Source: LMUY01 sp965199005 | Lineage (GTDB): Bacteria > Pseudomonadota > Alphaproteobacteria > Acetobacterales > Acetobacteraceae | DNA: 64,000 bases | Assembly (NCBI GenBank): GCA_965199005.1 | Contig: CBDAQK010000006.1 | Coordinates: 1,364,001 to 1,428,000, forward strand | Direction of reading: 5' to 3' | Shown here: positions 7,240 to 16,065 of the stretch, one piece after another | How the letters are laid out: each line of letters starts with the position of its first letter | Numbering within the stretch: position 1 is the first letter of the stretch | Made by a program: the position numbers and the translations under genes | The notes under the pieces: model-generated | The model's input: only the letters and a program-made list of their open reading frames with translations | Database searches by the model: none | What the model was told of the DNA's origin: nothing

Positions 7240-10200
7240 ATGTCCGGAACACAATCTGAAGTCATTACCATCGGTGGCTTTGACAGCCTGCGGTCGACTG
7301 CCGTCAGCATCGCAGACACTGCGGGCGCCGCTGGCTCTCACCTGATTGGCGAAACCACCACGACGGCCGGTCTATTGCCCGCTGATGGCGTGGATGCAAA
7401 CGGAGACGACTGGGGCTTCACCTTCGTCGCCCCAATTCAGGCCAGTCCCTACACGATTACGGTCACGGATGGGCTGCTTTACAATGCTGTCTATACCGTC
7501 ACGGATGGGAACGTCGCCTACACGTCTGGCTCACCCACCAACTATACGGATGCCACCGGGCTGGCGGGCACGTCCGGTCCGACCGGCGCAGTGGGCGCGA
7601 CCGGCGCGGCCGGTGCCACAGGACCCCTGGGTGTCACCGGAGCCGTAGGCCCAACAGGCGCATCGGGCGTTGGTGTCACCGGAGCGGCGGGCGCGACCGG
7701 CGCCACCGGGCTGACCGGTGCGACGGGGCTCACGGGCACAACCGGGTTATCGGGTTTATTGGGCGCGATTGGGGCAACCGGGGCGATTGGCGCCACCGGC
7801 CTGACCGGGGCGATTGGCGAAACCGGCCTGACTGGAGCCATCGGCGCGACCGGGGCCACCGGGCTTGCAGGGCTGATCGGGGCCACCGGTGCGATCGGAT
7901 TGACAGGCGCGATTGGGGCGACCGGCCTGACCGGCGCTGTCGGCACAACCGGGGCCGTCGGGCTTGCGGGGCTGATCGGCGCCACTGGCGCTATTGGATT
8001 GACGGGTGCGATCGGCGCGACCGGCCTGACCGGCGCTGTCGGTGCAACCGGGGCCATCGGTCTTGCGGGGCTCGTTGGCGCCACCGGCGCGATCGGATTG
8101 ACGGGCGCGATTGGTGAAACCGGCCTGACCGGCGCCATTGGCCTCACCGGGGCGATTGGAGCGACCGGCGCCACGGGCCTGGACGGCTTGACAGGTGCAA
8201 TCGGCCTGACCGGCGCAACGGGCGCTATTGGCCTGACGGGTCTCACCGGCGCCGTTGGATTGACGGGCGCAATCGGTCTCACGGGTCTCACCGGAGCCAT
8301 CGGGCTCACCGGCGCGACGGGCGCTATTGGCCTGACGGGTCTCACCGGCGCCGTTGGATTGACGGGCGCAATCGGTCTCACGGGTCTCACCGGAGCCATC
8401 GGGCTCACCGGCGCGACGGGCGCTATCGGCCTGACGGGTCTGACCGGCGCCATTGGGTTGACGGGCGCAATCGGTCTCACGGGTCTCACCGGAGCCATCG
8501 GGCTCACCGGCGCGACGGGCGCTATCGGCCTGACGGGTCTGACCGGCGCCATCGGGTTGACCGGTGCGACCGGCGCGCTTGGTCTCACCGGAGCTATCGG
8601 GCTCACCGGCGCGACGGGCGCTATCGGCCTGACGGGTCTGACCGGCGCCATCGGGTTGACCGGTGCGACCGGCGCGCTTGGTCTCACCGGAGCCATCGGG
8701 CTCACCGGCGCGACGGGCGCTATCGGCCTGACGGGTCTGACCGGCGCCATCGGATTGACCGGTGCGACCGGCGCGCTTGGTCTCACCGGAGCTATCGGGC
8801 TCACTGGCGCCGTCGGTTTAACAGGTCTCACCGGTTCTCTCGGCTTGACGGGTGCGACCGGAGCAATCGGTCTCACGGGGTTGACCGGCGCCCTGGGCCT
8901 GACCGGCGCAACGGGCGCTATTGGCCTTACGGGTCTCACTGGCGCCGTTGGATTGACGGGCGCAACCGGTCTCACAGGTCTCACCGGCGCTCTCGGGTTG
9001 ACCGGCGCGACGGGCGCCATCGGCCTTACAGGGCTGACCGGCGCCCTCGGGTTGACCGGTGCGACCGGCGCAATCGGTCTCACGGGCCTTACCGGAGCCA
9101 TCGGGCTCACCGGCGCGACGGGCGCTATCGGTCTGACGGGTCTCACCGGCGCTCTCGGGTTGACTGGCGCGACCGGAGCTATCGGTCTCACGGGGTTGAC
9201 CGGTGCCATCGGGCTTACCGGCGCAACGGGGGCAGTCGGTCTGACGGGTCTCACCGGCGCTCTCGGGTTGACCGGCGCCACCGGCGCTATCGGCCTTACG
9301 GGGCTGACCGGCGCCATTGGGTTGACGGGTGCGACCGGAGCAATCGGTCTCACGGGGTTGACCGGTGCCCTCGGGTTGACCGGCGCGATGGGCGCTATCG
9401 GTCTGACGGGGCTGACCGGCGCTCTCGGGTTGACCGGCGCCACCGGTGCCCTCGGCCTCACCGGTGCCACCGGCGCCCTCGGGTTGACAGGGGCGACCGG
9501 CCCAATCGGACTCACGGGGCTGACCGGCGCTCTCGGGTTGACCGGCGCCACCGGTGCCCTCGGCCTCACCGGGGCCACGGGCGCCCTCGGGTTGACAGGC
9601 GCAACCGGCCCAATCGGCCTCACGGGACTGACCGGCGCTCTCGGGTTGACCGGCGCCACCGGTGCCCTCGGCCTCACCGGTGCCACCGGCGCCCTCGGGT
9701 TGACAGGGGCGACCGGCCCAATCGGCCTCACGGGGCTGACCGGCGCTCTCGGGTTGACCGGCGCCACCGGTGCCCTCGGCCTCACCGGTGCCACCGGCGC
9801 CCTCGGGTTGACAGGGGCGACCGGCCCAATCGGACTCACGGGGCTGACCGGCGCTCTCGGGTTGACCGGCGCCACCGGTGCCCTCGGCCTCACCGGGGCC
9901 ACGGGCGCCCTCGGGTTGACAGGCGCAACCGGCCCAATCGGCCTCACGGGACTGACCGGCGCTCTCGGGTTGACCGGCGCCACCGGTGCCCTCGGCCTCA
10001 CCGGTGCCACCGGCGCCCTCGGGTTGACAGGGGCGACCGGCCCAATCGGACTCACGGGGCTGACCGGCGCTCTCGGGTTGACCGGCGCCACCGGTGCCCT
10101 CGGCCTCACCGGGGCCACGGGCGCCCTCGGGTTGACAGGCGCAACCGGCCCAATCGGCCTCACGGGACTGACCGGCGCTCTCGGGTTGACCGGCGCCACC

Positions 10201-13200
10201 GGTGCCCTCGGCCTCACCGGTGCCACGGGCGCCCTCGGGTTGACAGGGGCGACCGGCCCGATCGGACTCACGGGGCTGACCGGCGCTCTCGGGTTGACCG
10301 GCGCCACCGGTGCCCTCGGCCTCACCGGTGCCACGGGCGCCCTCGGGTTGACAGGCGCAACCGGCCCCATCGGCCTCACGGGGCTGACCGGCGCTCTCGG
10401 GTTGACCGGCGCAACCGGTGCCCTCGGCCTCACCGGTGCCACGGGCGCCCTCGGGTTGACAGGCGCAACCGGCCCAATCGGCCTCACGGGACTGACCGGC
10501 GCTCTCGGGTTGACCGGCGCCACCGGTGCCCTCGGCCTCACCGGTGCCACCGGCGCCCTCGGGTTGACAGGGGCGACCGGCCCAATCGGACTCACGGGGC
10601 TGACCGGCGCTCTCGGGTTGACCGGCGCCACCGGTGCCCTCGGCCTCACCGGGGCCACGGGCGCCCTCGGGTTGACAGGCGCAACCGGCACAATCGGCCT
10701 CACGGGACTGACCGGCGCTCTCGGGTTGACCGGCGCCACCGGTGCCCTCGGCCTCACCGGTGCCACGGGCGCCCTCGGGTTGACAGGGGCGACCGGCCCG
10801 ATCGGACTCACGGGGCTGACCGGCGCTCTCGGGTTGACCGGCGCCACCGGTGCCCTCGGCCTCACCGGTGCCACGGGCGCCCTCGGGTTGACAGGCGCAA
10901 CCGGCCCCATCGGCCTCACGGGGCTGACCGGCGCTCTCGGGTTGACCGGCGCCACCGGTGCCCTCGGCCTCACCGGTGCCACGGGCGCCCTCGGGTTGAC
11001 AGGCGCAACCGGCCCAATCGGCCTCACGGGACTGACCGGCGCTCTCGGGTTGACCGGCGCAACCGGTGCCCTCGGCCTCACCGGTGCCACGGGCGCCCTC
11101 GGGTTGACAGGCGCAACCGGCCCAATCGGCCTCACAGGGCTGACCGGCGCTCTCGGGTTGACCGGCGCAACCGGTGCCCTCGGCCTCACCGGTGCCACGG
11201 GCGCCCTCGGGTTGACAGGCGCAACCGGCCCGATCGGCCTCACAGGGCTGACCGGCGCTCTCGGGTTGACCGGCGCCACCGGTGCCCTCGGCCTCACCGG
11301 TGCCACGGGCGCCCTCGGGTTGACAGGCGCAACCGGCCCAATCGGCCTCACGGGGCTGACCGGCGCTCTCGGGTTGACCGGCGCCACCGGTGCCCTCGGC
11401 CTTACCGGTGCAACGGGCCCCTTGGGGCTGACCGGGCCTACTGGCGCAACAGGTAGCCTCGGGTTGACCGGGGCCACCGGTGCCCTCGGCCTCACCGGTG
11501 CCACAGGCGCCCTCGGATTGACGGGCGCAACCGGCCCAATCGGACTCACCGGGCTGACCGGCGCTCTCGGATTGACCGGCGCCACCGGCGCCATCGGCCT
11601 TACCGGTGCCACAGGCCCCCTCGGGCTGACCGGGCCTGTTGGCCTAACTGGCGCAACGGGTAGCCTCGGATTGACCGGCGCCACCGGTGCCCTCGGCCTC
11701 ACCGGTGTTACAGGCGCCCTCGGGTTGACAGGGGCAACCGGCCCATTCGGATTAGCGGGGCTGACCGGCGCTCCCGGGTTGACCGGCGCCACCGGCCTCA
11801 CCGGTGCCACAGGTCCCCTCGGGCTGACCGGGCCTGTGGGCCTTGCTGGCCCAACGGGTGCCCTCGGACTAACCGGCCCCATCGGCCTGGCTGGGCCCAT
11901 TGGCATCGCCGGGTTGACGGGACCCGGTGGCGCAACCGGGCCGGCTGGACCCAGCGGACCGGCGGGTCCGACAGGCACAGCGGGGTTGAGTGGACAAACC
12001 AGCGCCACCGGCAGCGTCAGTGGCGGCGGAGCCATCGGGGCCACCGGCGCTAACGGTCAACTCAACGGGTCGGGGTCGGGCAGTCTGACAGGAGATGCCA
12101 GCACGTCAGACGCGCCGGCAGCCGATCCATCCGGCGGTGCGCCGGACTCGCCGGACCCGGCCGACCCTACGATGCCCTCGTTCAGCGTTGCGGACCAAAT
12201 CCTCGCCTTGGGCGACGCGACGATCAACGGCACCGCCCCGGCCGGTAGCATGGTGACACTCTACAACGGAACAACGCCCATCGGTGTTGGCCAGGCGGAT
12301 GCCACCACCGGCGCCTACAGCATCGTCCCAACCGGATTGACCGAAGGGATCAACATGCTGTCGGCCATCGACACGACTGCCGATGGCACGTCTACCTCGG
12401 ACTCCATGACTGCCATCGCCGCGATCAAGAACGGCGCTTCGCTGATATCAAACCTCGACACGGCACAGGTCGTGGCGGCGATCCCGCAGATTTCCGATCC
12501 GGCGCTGCCCACCGGTTCGCAATCCCTCACGATGGTCGATGGAACGTACAGTACGGGAACGGATACCGCCCAAGCGTTGATCCAACGCCTCTACGAAGCG
12601 TTACTTGGCCGCACCCAAGACGCAAGTGGCGCGTCGTTCTATCAAACGCTCATGTCGACCGGGTCCTCCCCGTCCGTCGTCGCCCAGGACTTCCTGACGA
12701 GCCTGGAGTACACATCGCAGCACGGCACCCAGACCAACCAACAACTCGTCGATACCCTCTACAACGGGTTACTGGGACGAACGGGAAGCGACGAAGCCTT
12801 TTGGACAAACCTACTTTCGAACGGCGCCTCCCGGGCAGATGTGGTGATCGGGGTTGCCAACTCGAGCGAAGCAAAATCGCATCTCGCATCCGACACCAGC
12901 CAGCTCTTCGACTTCGACCCAGCCGGTCAGGCAGCGAACGCGCTGTATGAAACCGGGTTGGGCCGGAACATCGATGCAGGCGCCCTTCAAACCATCGAGT
13001 CGAACGGCACGAAGGTCACGCCATTGCAGGTCGCCCAATCCATGGTCGCAGCGCCGGAGTTCACCGCGCTGCATGGCGGCCAAAGCCCGGCCGACTTCGT
13101 CAACAGCCTCTACCAGGGCGGCATCGGCCGTGCCGCAGAGGCGGCAGGGTCCAGCTTCTGGACCGGGTTGTTGACCAGCGGACAGGCGACGCCGGCGGAC

Positions 13201-13278
13201 GTGCTGCTGGGTATCTCCCAATCGGCCGAGACGATCGCCCACAACTCCTACCTTCCCGGTGTCCTACAACACTCTTGA
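7240..13278 (+). CDS. giant collagen-like (Gly-X-Y) repeat protein with DUF4214 C-terminus
   Basis: 2012 residues from the chosen ATG (MSGTQSEVITIGGFDSL), which follows an AAGGAA site; an upstream in-frame start would add 22 unconvincing residues. Order of parts: a short N-terminal domain (1-106) without signal peptide; a collagen-like domain of about 490 Gly-X-Y triplets (about 107-1587), mostly GLT, GAT, GAI, GAL and GPI; a linker rich in Ser, Asp and Pro; an Ig-like beta domain (about 1660-1730, ATINGTAPAGSMVTLYNGT); and four DUF4214-like units (near 1778, 1834, 1897, 1950), each with an LY...LGR motif. Thr fills many Y positions, Pro is scarce and Lys is absent from the repeats. DUF4214 is common in secreted or surface proteins. 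Likely an extracellular fibrous or adhesive protein, paired with the glycosyltransferase 12 bases downstream. Confidence 0.85.
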   Translation: MSGTQSEVITIGGFDSLRSTAVSIADTAGAAGSHLIGETTTTAGLLPADGVDANGDDWGFTFVAPIQASPYTITVTDGLLYNAVYTVTDGNVAYTSGSPTNYTDATGLAGTSGPTGAVGATGAAGATGPLGVTGAVGPTGASGVGVTGAAGATGATGLTGATGLTGTTGLSGLLGAIGATGAIGATGLTGAIGETGLTGAIGATGATGLAGLIGATGAIGLTGAIGATGLTGAVGTTGAVGLAGLIGATGAIGLTGAIGATGLTGAVGATGAIGLAGLVGATGAIGLTGAIGETGLTGAIGLTGAIGATGATGLDGLTGAIGLTGATGAIGLTGLTGAVGLTGAIGLTGLTGAIGLTGATGAIGLTGLTGAVGLTGAIGLTGLTGAIGLTGATGAIGLTGLTGAIGLTGAIGLTGLTGAIGLTGATGAIGLTGLTGAIGLTGATGALGLTGAIGLTGATGAIGLTGLTGAIGLTGATGALGLTGAIGLTGATGAIGLTGLTGAIGLTGATGALGLTGAIGLTGAVGLTGLTGSLGLTGATGAIGLTGLTGALGLTGATGAIGLTGLTGAVGLTGATGLTGLTGALGLTGATGAIGLTGLTGALGLTGATGAIGLTGLTGAIGLTGATGAIGLTGLTGALGLTGATGAIGLTGLTGAIGLTGATGAVGLTGLTGALGLTGATGAIGLTGLTGAIGLTGATGAIGLTGLTGALGLTGAMGAIGLTGLTGALGLTGATGALGLTGATGALGLTGATGPIGLTGLTGALGLTGATGALGLTGATGALGLTGATGPIGLTGLTGALGLTGATGALGLTGATGALGLTGATGPIGLTGLTGALGLTGATGALGLTGATGALGLTGATGPIGLTGLTGALGLTGATGALGLTGATGALGLTGATGPIGLTGLTGALGLTGATGALGLTGATGALGLTGATGPIGLTGLTGALGLTGATGALGLTGATGALGLTGATGPIGLTGLTGALGLTGATGALGLTGATGALGLTGATGPIGLTGLTGALGLTGATGALGLTGATGALGLTGATGPIGLTGLTGALGLTGATGALGLTGATGALGLTGATGPIGLTGLTGALGLTGATGALGLTGATGALGLTGATGPIGLTGLTGALGLTGATGALGLTGATGALGLTGATGTIGLTGLTGALGLTGATGALGLTGATGALGLTGATGPIGLTGLTGALGLTGATGALGLTGATGALGLTGATGPIGLTGLTGALGLTGATGALGLTGATGALGLTGATGPIGLTGLTGALGLTGATGALGLTGATGALGLTGATGPIGLTGLTGALGLTGATGALGLTGATGALGLTGATGPIGLTGLTGALGLTGATGALGLTGATGALGLTGATGPIGLTGLTGALGLTGATGALGLTGATGPLGLTGPTGATGSLGLTGATGALGLTGATGALGLTGATGPIGLTGLTGALGLTGATGAIGLTGATGPLGLTGPVGLTGATGSLGLTGATGALGLTGVTGALGLTGATGPFGLAGLTGAPGLTGATGLTGATGPLGLTGPVGLAGPTGALGLTGPIGLAGPIGIAGLTGPGGATGPAGPSGPAGPTGTAGLSGQTSATGSVSGGGAIGATGANGQLNGSGSGSLTGDASTSDAPAADPSGGAPDSPDPADPTMPSFSVADQILALGDATINGTAPAGSMVTLYNGTTPIGVGQADATTGAYSIVPTGLTEGINMLSAIDTTADGTSTSDSMTAIAAIKNGASLISNLDTAQVVAAIPQISDPALPTGSQSLTMVDGTYSTGTDTAQALIQRLYEALLGRTQDASGASFYQTLMSTGSSPSVVAQDFLTSLEYTSQHGTQTNQQLVDTLYNGLLGRTGSDEAFWTNLLSNGASRADVVIGVANSSEAKSHLASDTSQLFDFDPAGQAANALYETGLGRNIDAGALQTIESNGTKVTPLQVAQSMVAAPEFTALHGGQSPADFVNSLYQGGIGRAAEAAGSSFWTGLLTSGQATPADVLLGISQSAETIAHNSYLPGVLQHS
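9501..11336 (+). repeat. 108-bp tandem repeat array, about 17 units, inside the collagen-like gene
   Basis: The block GPI-GLT-GLT-GAL-GLT-GAT-GAL-GLT-GAT-GAL-GLT-GAT (12 triplets, 36 residues) recurs every 108 bases. Consecutive GPI codons start at 9501, 9609 and 9717, and a unit still in register starts at 11337, giving 17 complete units. Units differ by a few synonymous bases (GGGGCG/GGCGCA, GGACTC/GGCCTC) and one carries GTI instead of GPI (near 10689). Less regular triplet repeats extend on both sides, about 7558-12000. Copy number is probably variable and hard to assemble. Confidence 0.9.
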
Positions 13279-13290
13279 CGGAGACATGGT

Positions 13291-15321
13291 ATGCCCAAAA
13301 TCGGCCTATGCATGATTGTTAAGAACGAAGCGCACACGATCGAAAAATGCCTTCGGAGCGTCCATCGCCTGATCGACTACGTGCTGATCGAGGATACGGG
13401 ATCCACCGATGACACGCAGTTGATCATCCGCCGCTACCTCGCCCGGGAAAACATGCCGGGCGAGGTCTTCGACGAACCTTGGCAGGATTTCGCGACAAAC
13501 CGCAGCATCGGCCTGGCACGGCTGCGCCTGAACAAGGACATCGACTACGCCCTCATCATGGATGCGGACGATGTATTGCTGTTTGACGCGGAGTTCGACC
13601 CAGCCGCCTTCAAAGCCGCGATGGACAAAGATGTGTACGACGTCAATATCCGGCTGGGCGACGTCTACTACAACCGGCCGCAGATCCTCAACAACCGCCG
13701 CAAATTTGGTTATAGGGGCGTCCTTCATGAGTTCGTCGATTTCCCGCAAGGGCCGTGTTCGCGTGAGCTTGCTCCGGGATTGCTGATCGACTGCGGGACC
13801 CAGGGTGCGCGCAGCCGGAACCCACAAAAATACCAGGACGATTCGCGGGTGCTGGAGCGCGCGTTGGCGGCAGAAACCGATCCATTGCTCCGCTCGCGCT
13901 ACACCTACTACCTGGCTCAAAGCTACCGCGACGCCGGGAACCTCGAATCCGCGCTGGCGTATTTCCTACACCGCAGCACATTGGGTTATTGGACAGAGGA
14001 GATTTACGTCAGCCTGCTCAGTGCTGCCCGCCTCATGCAACGGCTGGATTACCCGGCCGACGATGTCATCGCCGCGTTTGAAAATGCGGCGGCGATCAAC
14101 CCGGCGCGTGCCGAAGCGCTGCATGGCGCGGCCAAGCTTTGCAACCAGACCGGGCGGTCCGGGCAGGCCTACCAATTCGCCAAGCGAGGATTGGGGCTGA
14201 CACCGCCCAAAGATGGCTTGTTCGTCGAGGCGACGGTGTACGCCTATGGAATGCCCGACGAGTTTTCCGTTGCCGCCTATTGGGCAGGCGAGTACGCTGC
14301 GAGTCTGGACGCCTGCGTGACGCTGTTGGGCAGTACTGCGCTGCCGGAACCGGAGCGCCTGCGGGTCAGCGCCAATGCCCGCTTTGCGCTCGACAAGCTA
14401 CCAAAAGCGAAGAGCCTAGGCCGCCTGGGAATGGAGGACTTCACCGTGCAGCATCTGCTGCAACCCGACCGGAAGCTGCGCCCAGGCTTGGACGGACACA
14501 AGAAGGTGCTCATCGCAATCCTGGCGAAACAGGCAGAGGTGGCATTGCCACTCTACCTCCAATGCATCGAGGCTTTGGATTATCCGAAGTCGGCGATCAC
14601 GCTTTACATCCGCACCAACAACAACACCGACGAGACGGAGCCGTTGCTGCGCCAGTGGGTGGAGCGGGTCCGCCCCTCCTACGCCTTCATCGAGTACGAC
14701 AGCACGGACTTGCCGGTACCGGTGCAGCAATACGGGGTGCACGAATGGACCCCCCAACGCTTCGCCGTGATGGGCCAGTTGCGGAATACCTGCCTGCAAA
14801 AAACCCTGGACCACCGCTGCGACTTCATGTTCGTGGCAGACGTCGATAATTTCGTGCGCCCGAGCACGCTGCGTCACTTGGTGGCGGCCAACCTCCCGAT
14901 CGTGGCGCCGCTTCTGCGGTCCGTCGAGACGCGGGACATGTACTCCAATTTCTTTGCCGAGACGACGGGGAATGGCTATTTCGAGGAGGTCGACCAGTAT
15001 CATTGGGCGTTGCAACGCCGGGTGCGCGGGTTGATCGAAATGCCGCTGGTCCACTGCACCTATCTGGTGCGTGCGGACGTCATTCCCGAACTCAGCTATA
15101 TCGACGGCAGCGACCGCTACGAGTTCGTCATCTTCAGCGATAGCGCCCGGCGTGCGGCGGTTCCGCAATATCTCGATAACCGCCAGATCTACGGCTATAT
15201 CGGGCGCAACGATATCGAGCGGCACGCCGCGCTGGCCGGCGAATACCTGTCGGGCGAGTTGGATGGGCCTTATTTCGACCAGCTACAGCCGAACGCCGTC
15301 ACGCACCTGGTTGGCGATTGA
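13291..15321 (+). CDS. three-part glycosyltransferase: GT2 domain, TPR-like middle, procollagen-galactosyltransferase-like C-domain
   Basis: 676 residues, 12 bases after the collagen-like gene with a GGAGA ribosome site. Residues 1-180 are a GT-A family 2 domain: CMIVKNEAHTIE, DTGSTDDT (35-42) and a DADD metal motif (91-94). About 190-390 is helical and TPR-like. From 405 a second GT-A domain resembles the first domain of animal COLGALT enzymes: KVLIAILAKQAE, LDYPKS (429-434), FVADVDN with a DxD (517-519), LPIVAPLL, YSNFF (551-555) and PLVH (585-588). COLGALT adds galactose to collagen hydroxylysine. The neighbouring collagen lacks Lys in its repeats, so Thr is the more likely acceptor here. 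The COLGALT resemblance is from memory of the family, not a search. No signal peptide, so it would act in the cytoplasm before export. The 3' end overlaps the convergent anti-sigma gene by 39 bases. Confidence 0.8.
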   Translation: MPKIGLCMIVKNEAHTIEKCLRSVHRLIDYVLIEDTGSTDDTQLIIRRYLARENMPGEVFDEPWQDFATNRSIGLARLRLNKDIDYALIMDADDVLLFDAEFDPAAFKAAMDKDVYDVNIRLGDVYYNRPQILNNRRKFGYRGVLHEFVDFPQGPCSRELAPGLLIDCGTQGARSRNPQKYQDDSRVLERALAAETDPLLRSRYTYYLAQSYRDAGNLESALAYFLHRSTLGYWTEEIYVSLLSAARLMQRLDYPADDVIAAFENAAAINPARAEALHGAAKLCNQTGRSGQAYQFAKRGLGLTPPKDGLFVEATVYAYGMPDEFSVAAYWAGEYAASLDACVTLLGSTALPEPERLRVSANARFALDKLPKAKSLGRLGMEDFTVQHLLQPDRKLRPGLDGHKKVLIAILAKQAEVALPLYLQCIEALDYPKSAITLYIRTNNNTDETEPLLRQWVERVRPSYAFIEYDSTDLPVPVQQYGVHEWTPQRFAVMGQLRNTCLQKTLDHRCDFMFVADVDNFVRPSTLRHLVAANLPIVAPLLRSVETRDMYSNFFAETTGNGYFEEVDQYHWALQRRVRGLIEMPLVHCTYLVRADVIPELSYIDGSDRYEFVIFSDSARRAAVPQYLDNRQIYGYIGRNDIERHAALAGEYLSGELDGPYFDQLQPNAVTHLVGD

Positions 15322-16065
15322 ATGGAGCCGGGCCTGGTCACCTTCTGACATGACGCTGTAGCCAATCTGCCGATTGATCCAGGCATAGCCATCCACCGGC
15401 CCGGCATCCACCGGCCGCATCGGCGTCTCCTCCCCCAGCCGCATGGGCTGGATGTAGACGCTGATGCGGTTGTGCCGGGCATCTTCATAGATCAGCATCG
15501 CCGCCGGCCCATACATCACCGCCAGCACACGCCCGCCCAATAGATGGTAGCCGGCCGACGAAAGGTCCGGCACGGCAATAGACCGGCCGAGTTTCTTGTC
15601 CAGCATGGCAACGAGGTCGGCCTGCCCGTCGGGGCGCAGTTCGATCGAGCGAACCGAGTCCTTGCCGAAGGTCCGGTAGGCCGACGCTGCCTCCATGCTC
15701 AAGCGGGTGATCTCGGAGGGGCTGCGTGGCCCATGGGCAAGCCATCCACCCGCCGCCCCGATGGCGAGCGCCAGCACCACGCTGGCGGCGACCCGCCAGT
15801 GATTCCCACGTTGGGCCGCCGCCAAGCGGGCTTCCGCCAGGTTGGACAAGCCCAATTCCGGGGGGATCGGCTCGCGGGTGCGGAATGCAAGTGCCTCGCG
15901 CAGCATGTCGCGCTGGGCCCGCCAATCCTCCACCCGGCTGCGCAGCACGGGGTCGGCCGCCAGACGCCGCGCCACCTCCTCGCGGCGCTCCGGGTCCAGC
16001 CGGTCGTCGACATAGGCGTGCAACTCCTCCTCCAGCACCGGACGAGGGTCCGAATGGCCGCTCAT
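15283..16065 (-). CDS. anti-sigma factor, single-pass membrane protein
   Basis: 260 residues starting MSGHSDPRPVLEEELHAYVDD. The first 60 residues have the anti-sigma N-terminal pattern (LHAYVDDRLDPERREEVARRLAADP), without a zinc-binding HxxxCxxC. One transmembrane helix lies at about 91-110 (RVAASVVLALAIGAAGGWLA), followed by a periplasmic domain of about 150 residues. The ATG overlaps the sigma-factor stop by four bases (ATGA), so the two proteins are made together. By family it holds the ECF sigma factor inactive at the membrane until a periplasmic signal arrives. The 3' end runs 39 bases into the end of the convergent glycosyltransferase gene. Confidence 0.85.
   Translation of the reverse strand: MSGHSDPRPVLEEELHAYVDDRLDPERREEVARRLAADPVLRSRVEDWRAQRDMLREALAFRTREPIPPELGLSNLAEARLAAAQRGNHWRVAASVVLALAIGAAGGWLAHGPRSPSEITRLSMEAASAYRTFGKDSVRSIELRPDGQADLVAMLDKKLGRSIAVPDLSSAGYHLLGGRVLAVMYGPAAMLIYEDARHNRISVYIQPMRLGEETPMRPVDAGPVDGYAWINRQIGYSVMSEGDQARLHSIANQVRDGVRL

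Noticed and set aside
9501..11336. Repeat array considered as a CRISPR or satellite
   Set aside because: No unique spacers; the repeats stay in one coding frame and encode Gly-X-Y triplets.
7542..12044. 1500-residue minus-strand open frame of PVAPVNPRAPV type
   Set aside because: It is the antisense of the Gly-X-Y repeats; the repeat codons have no stop on the opposite strand. It has no ribosome site and no independent composition.
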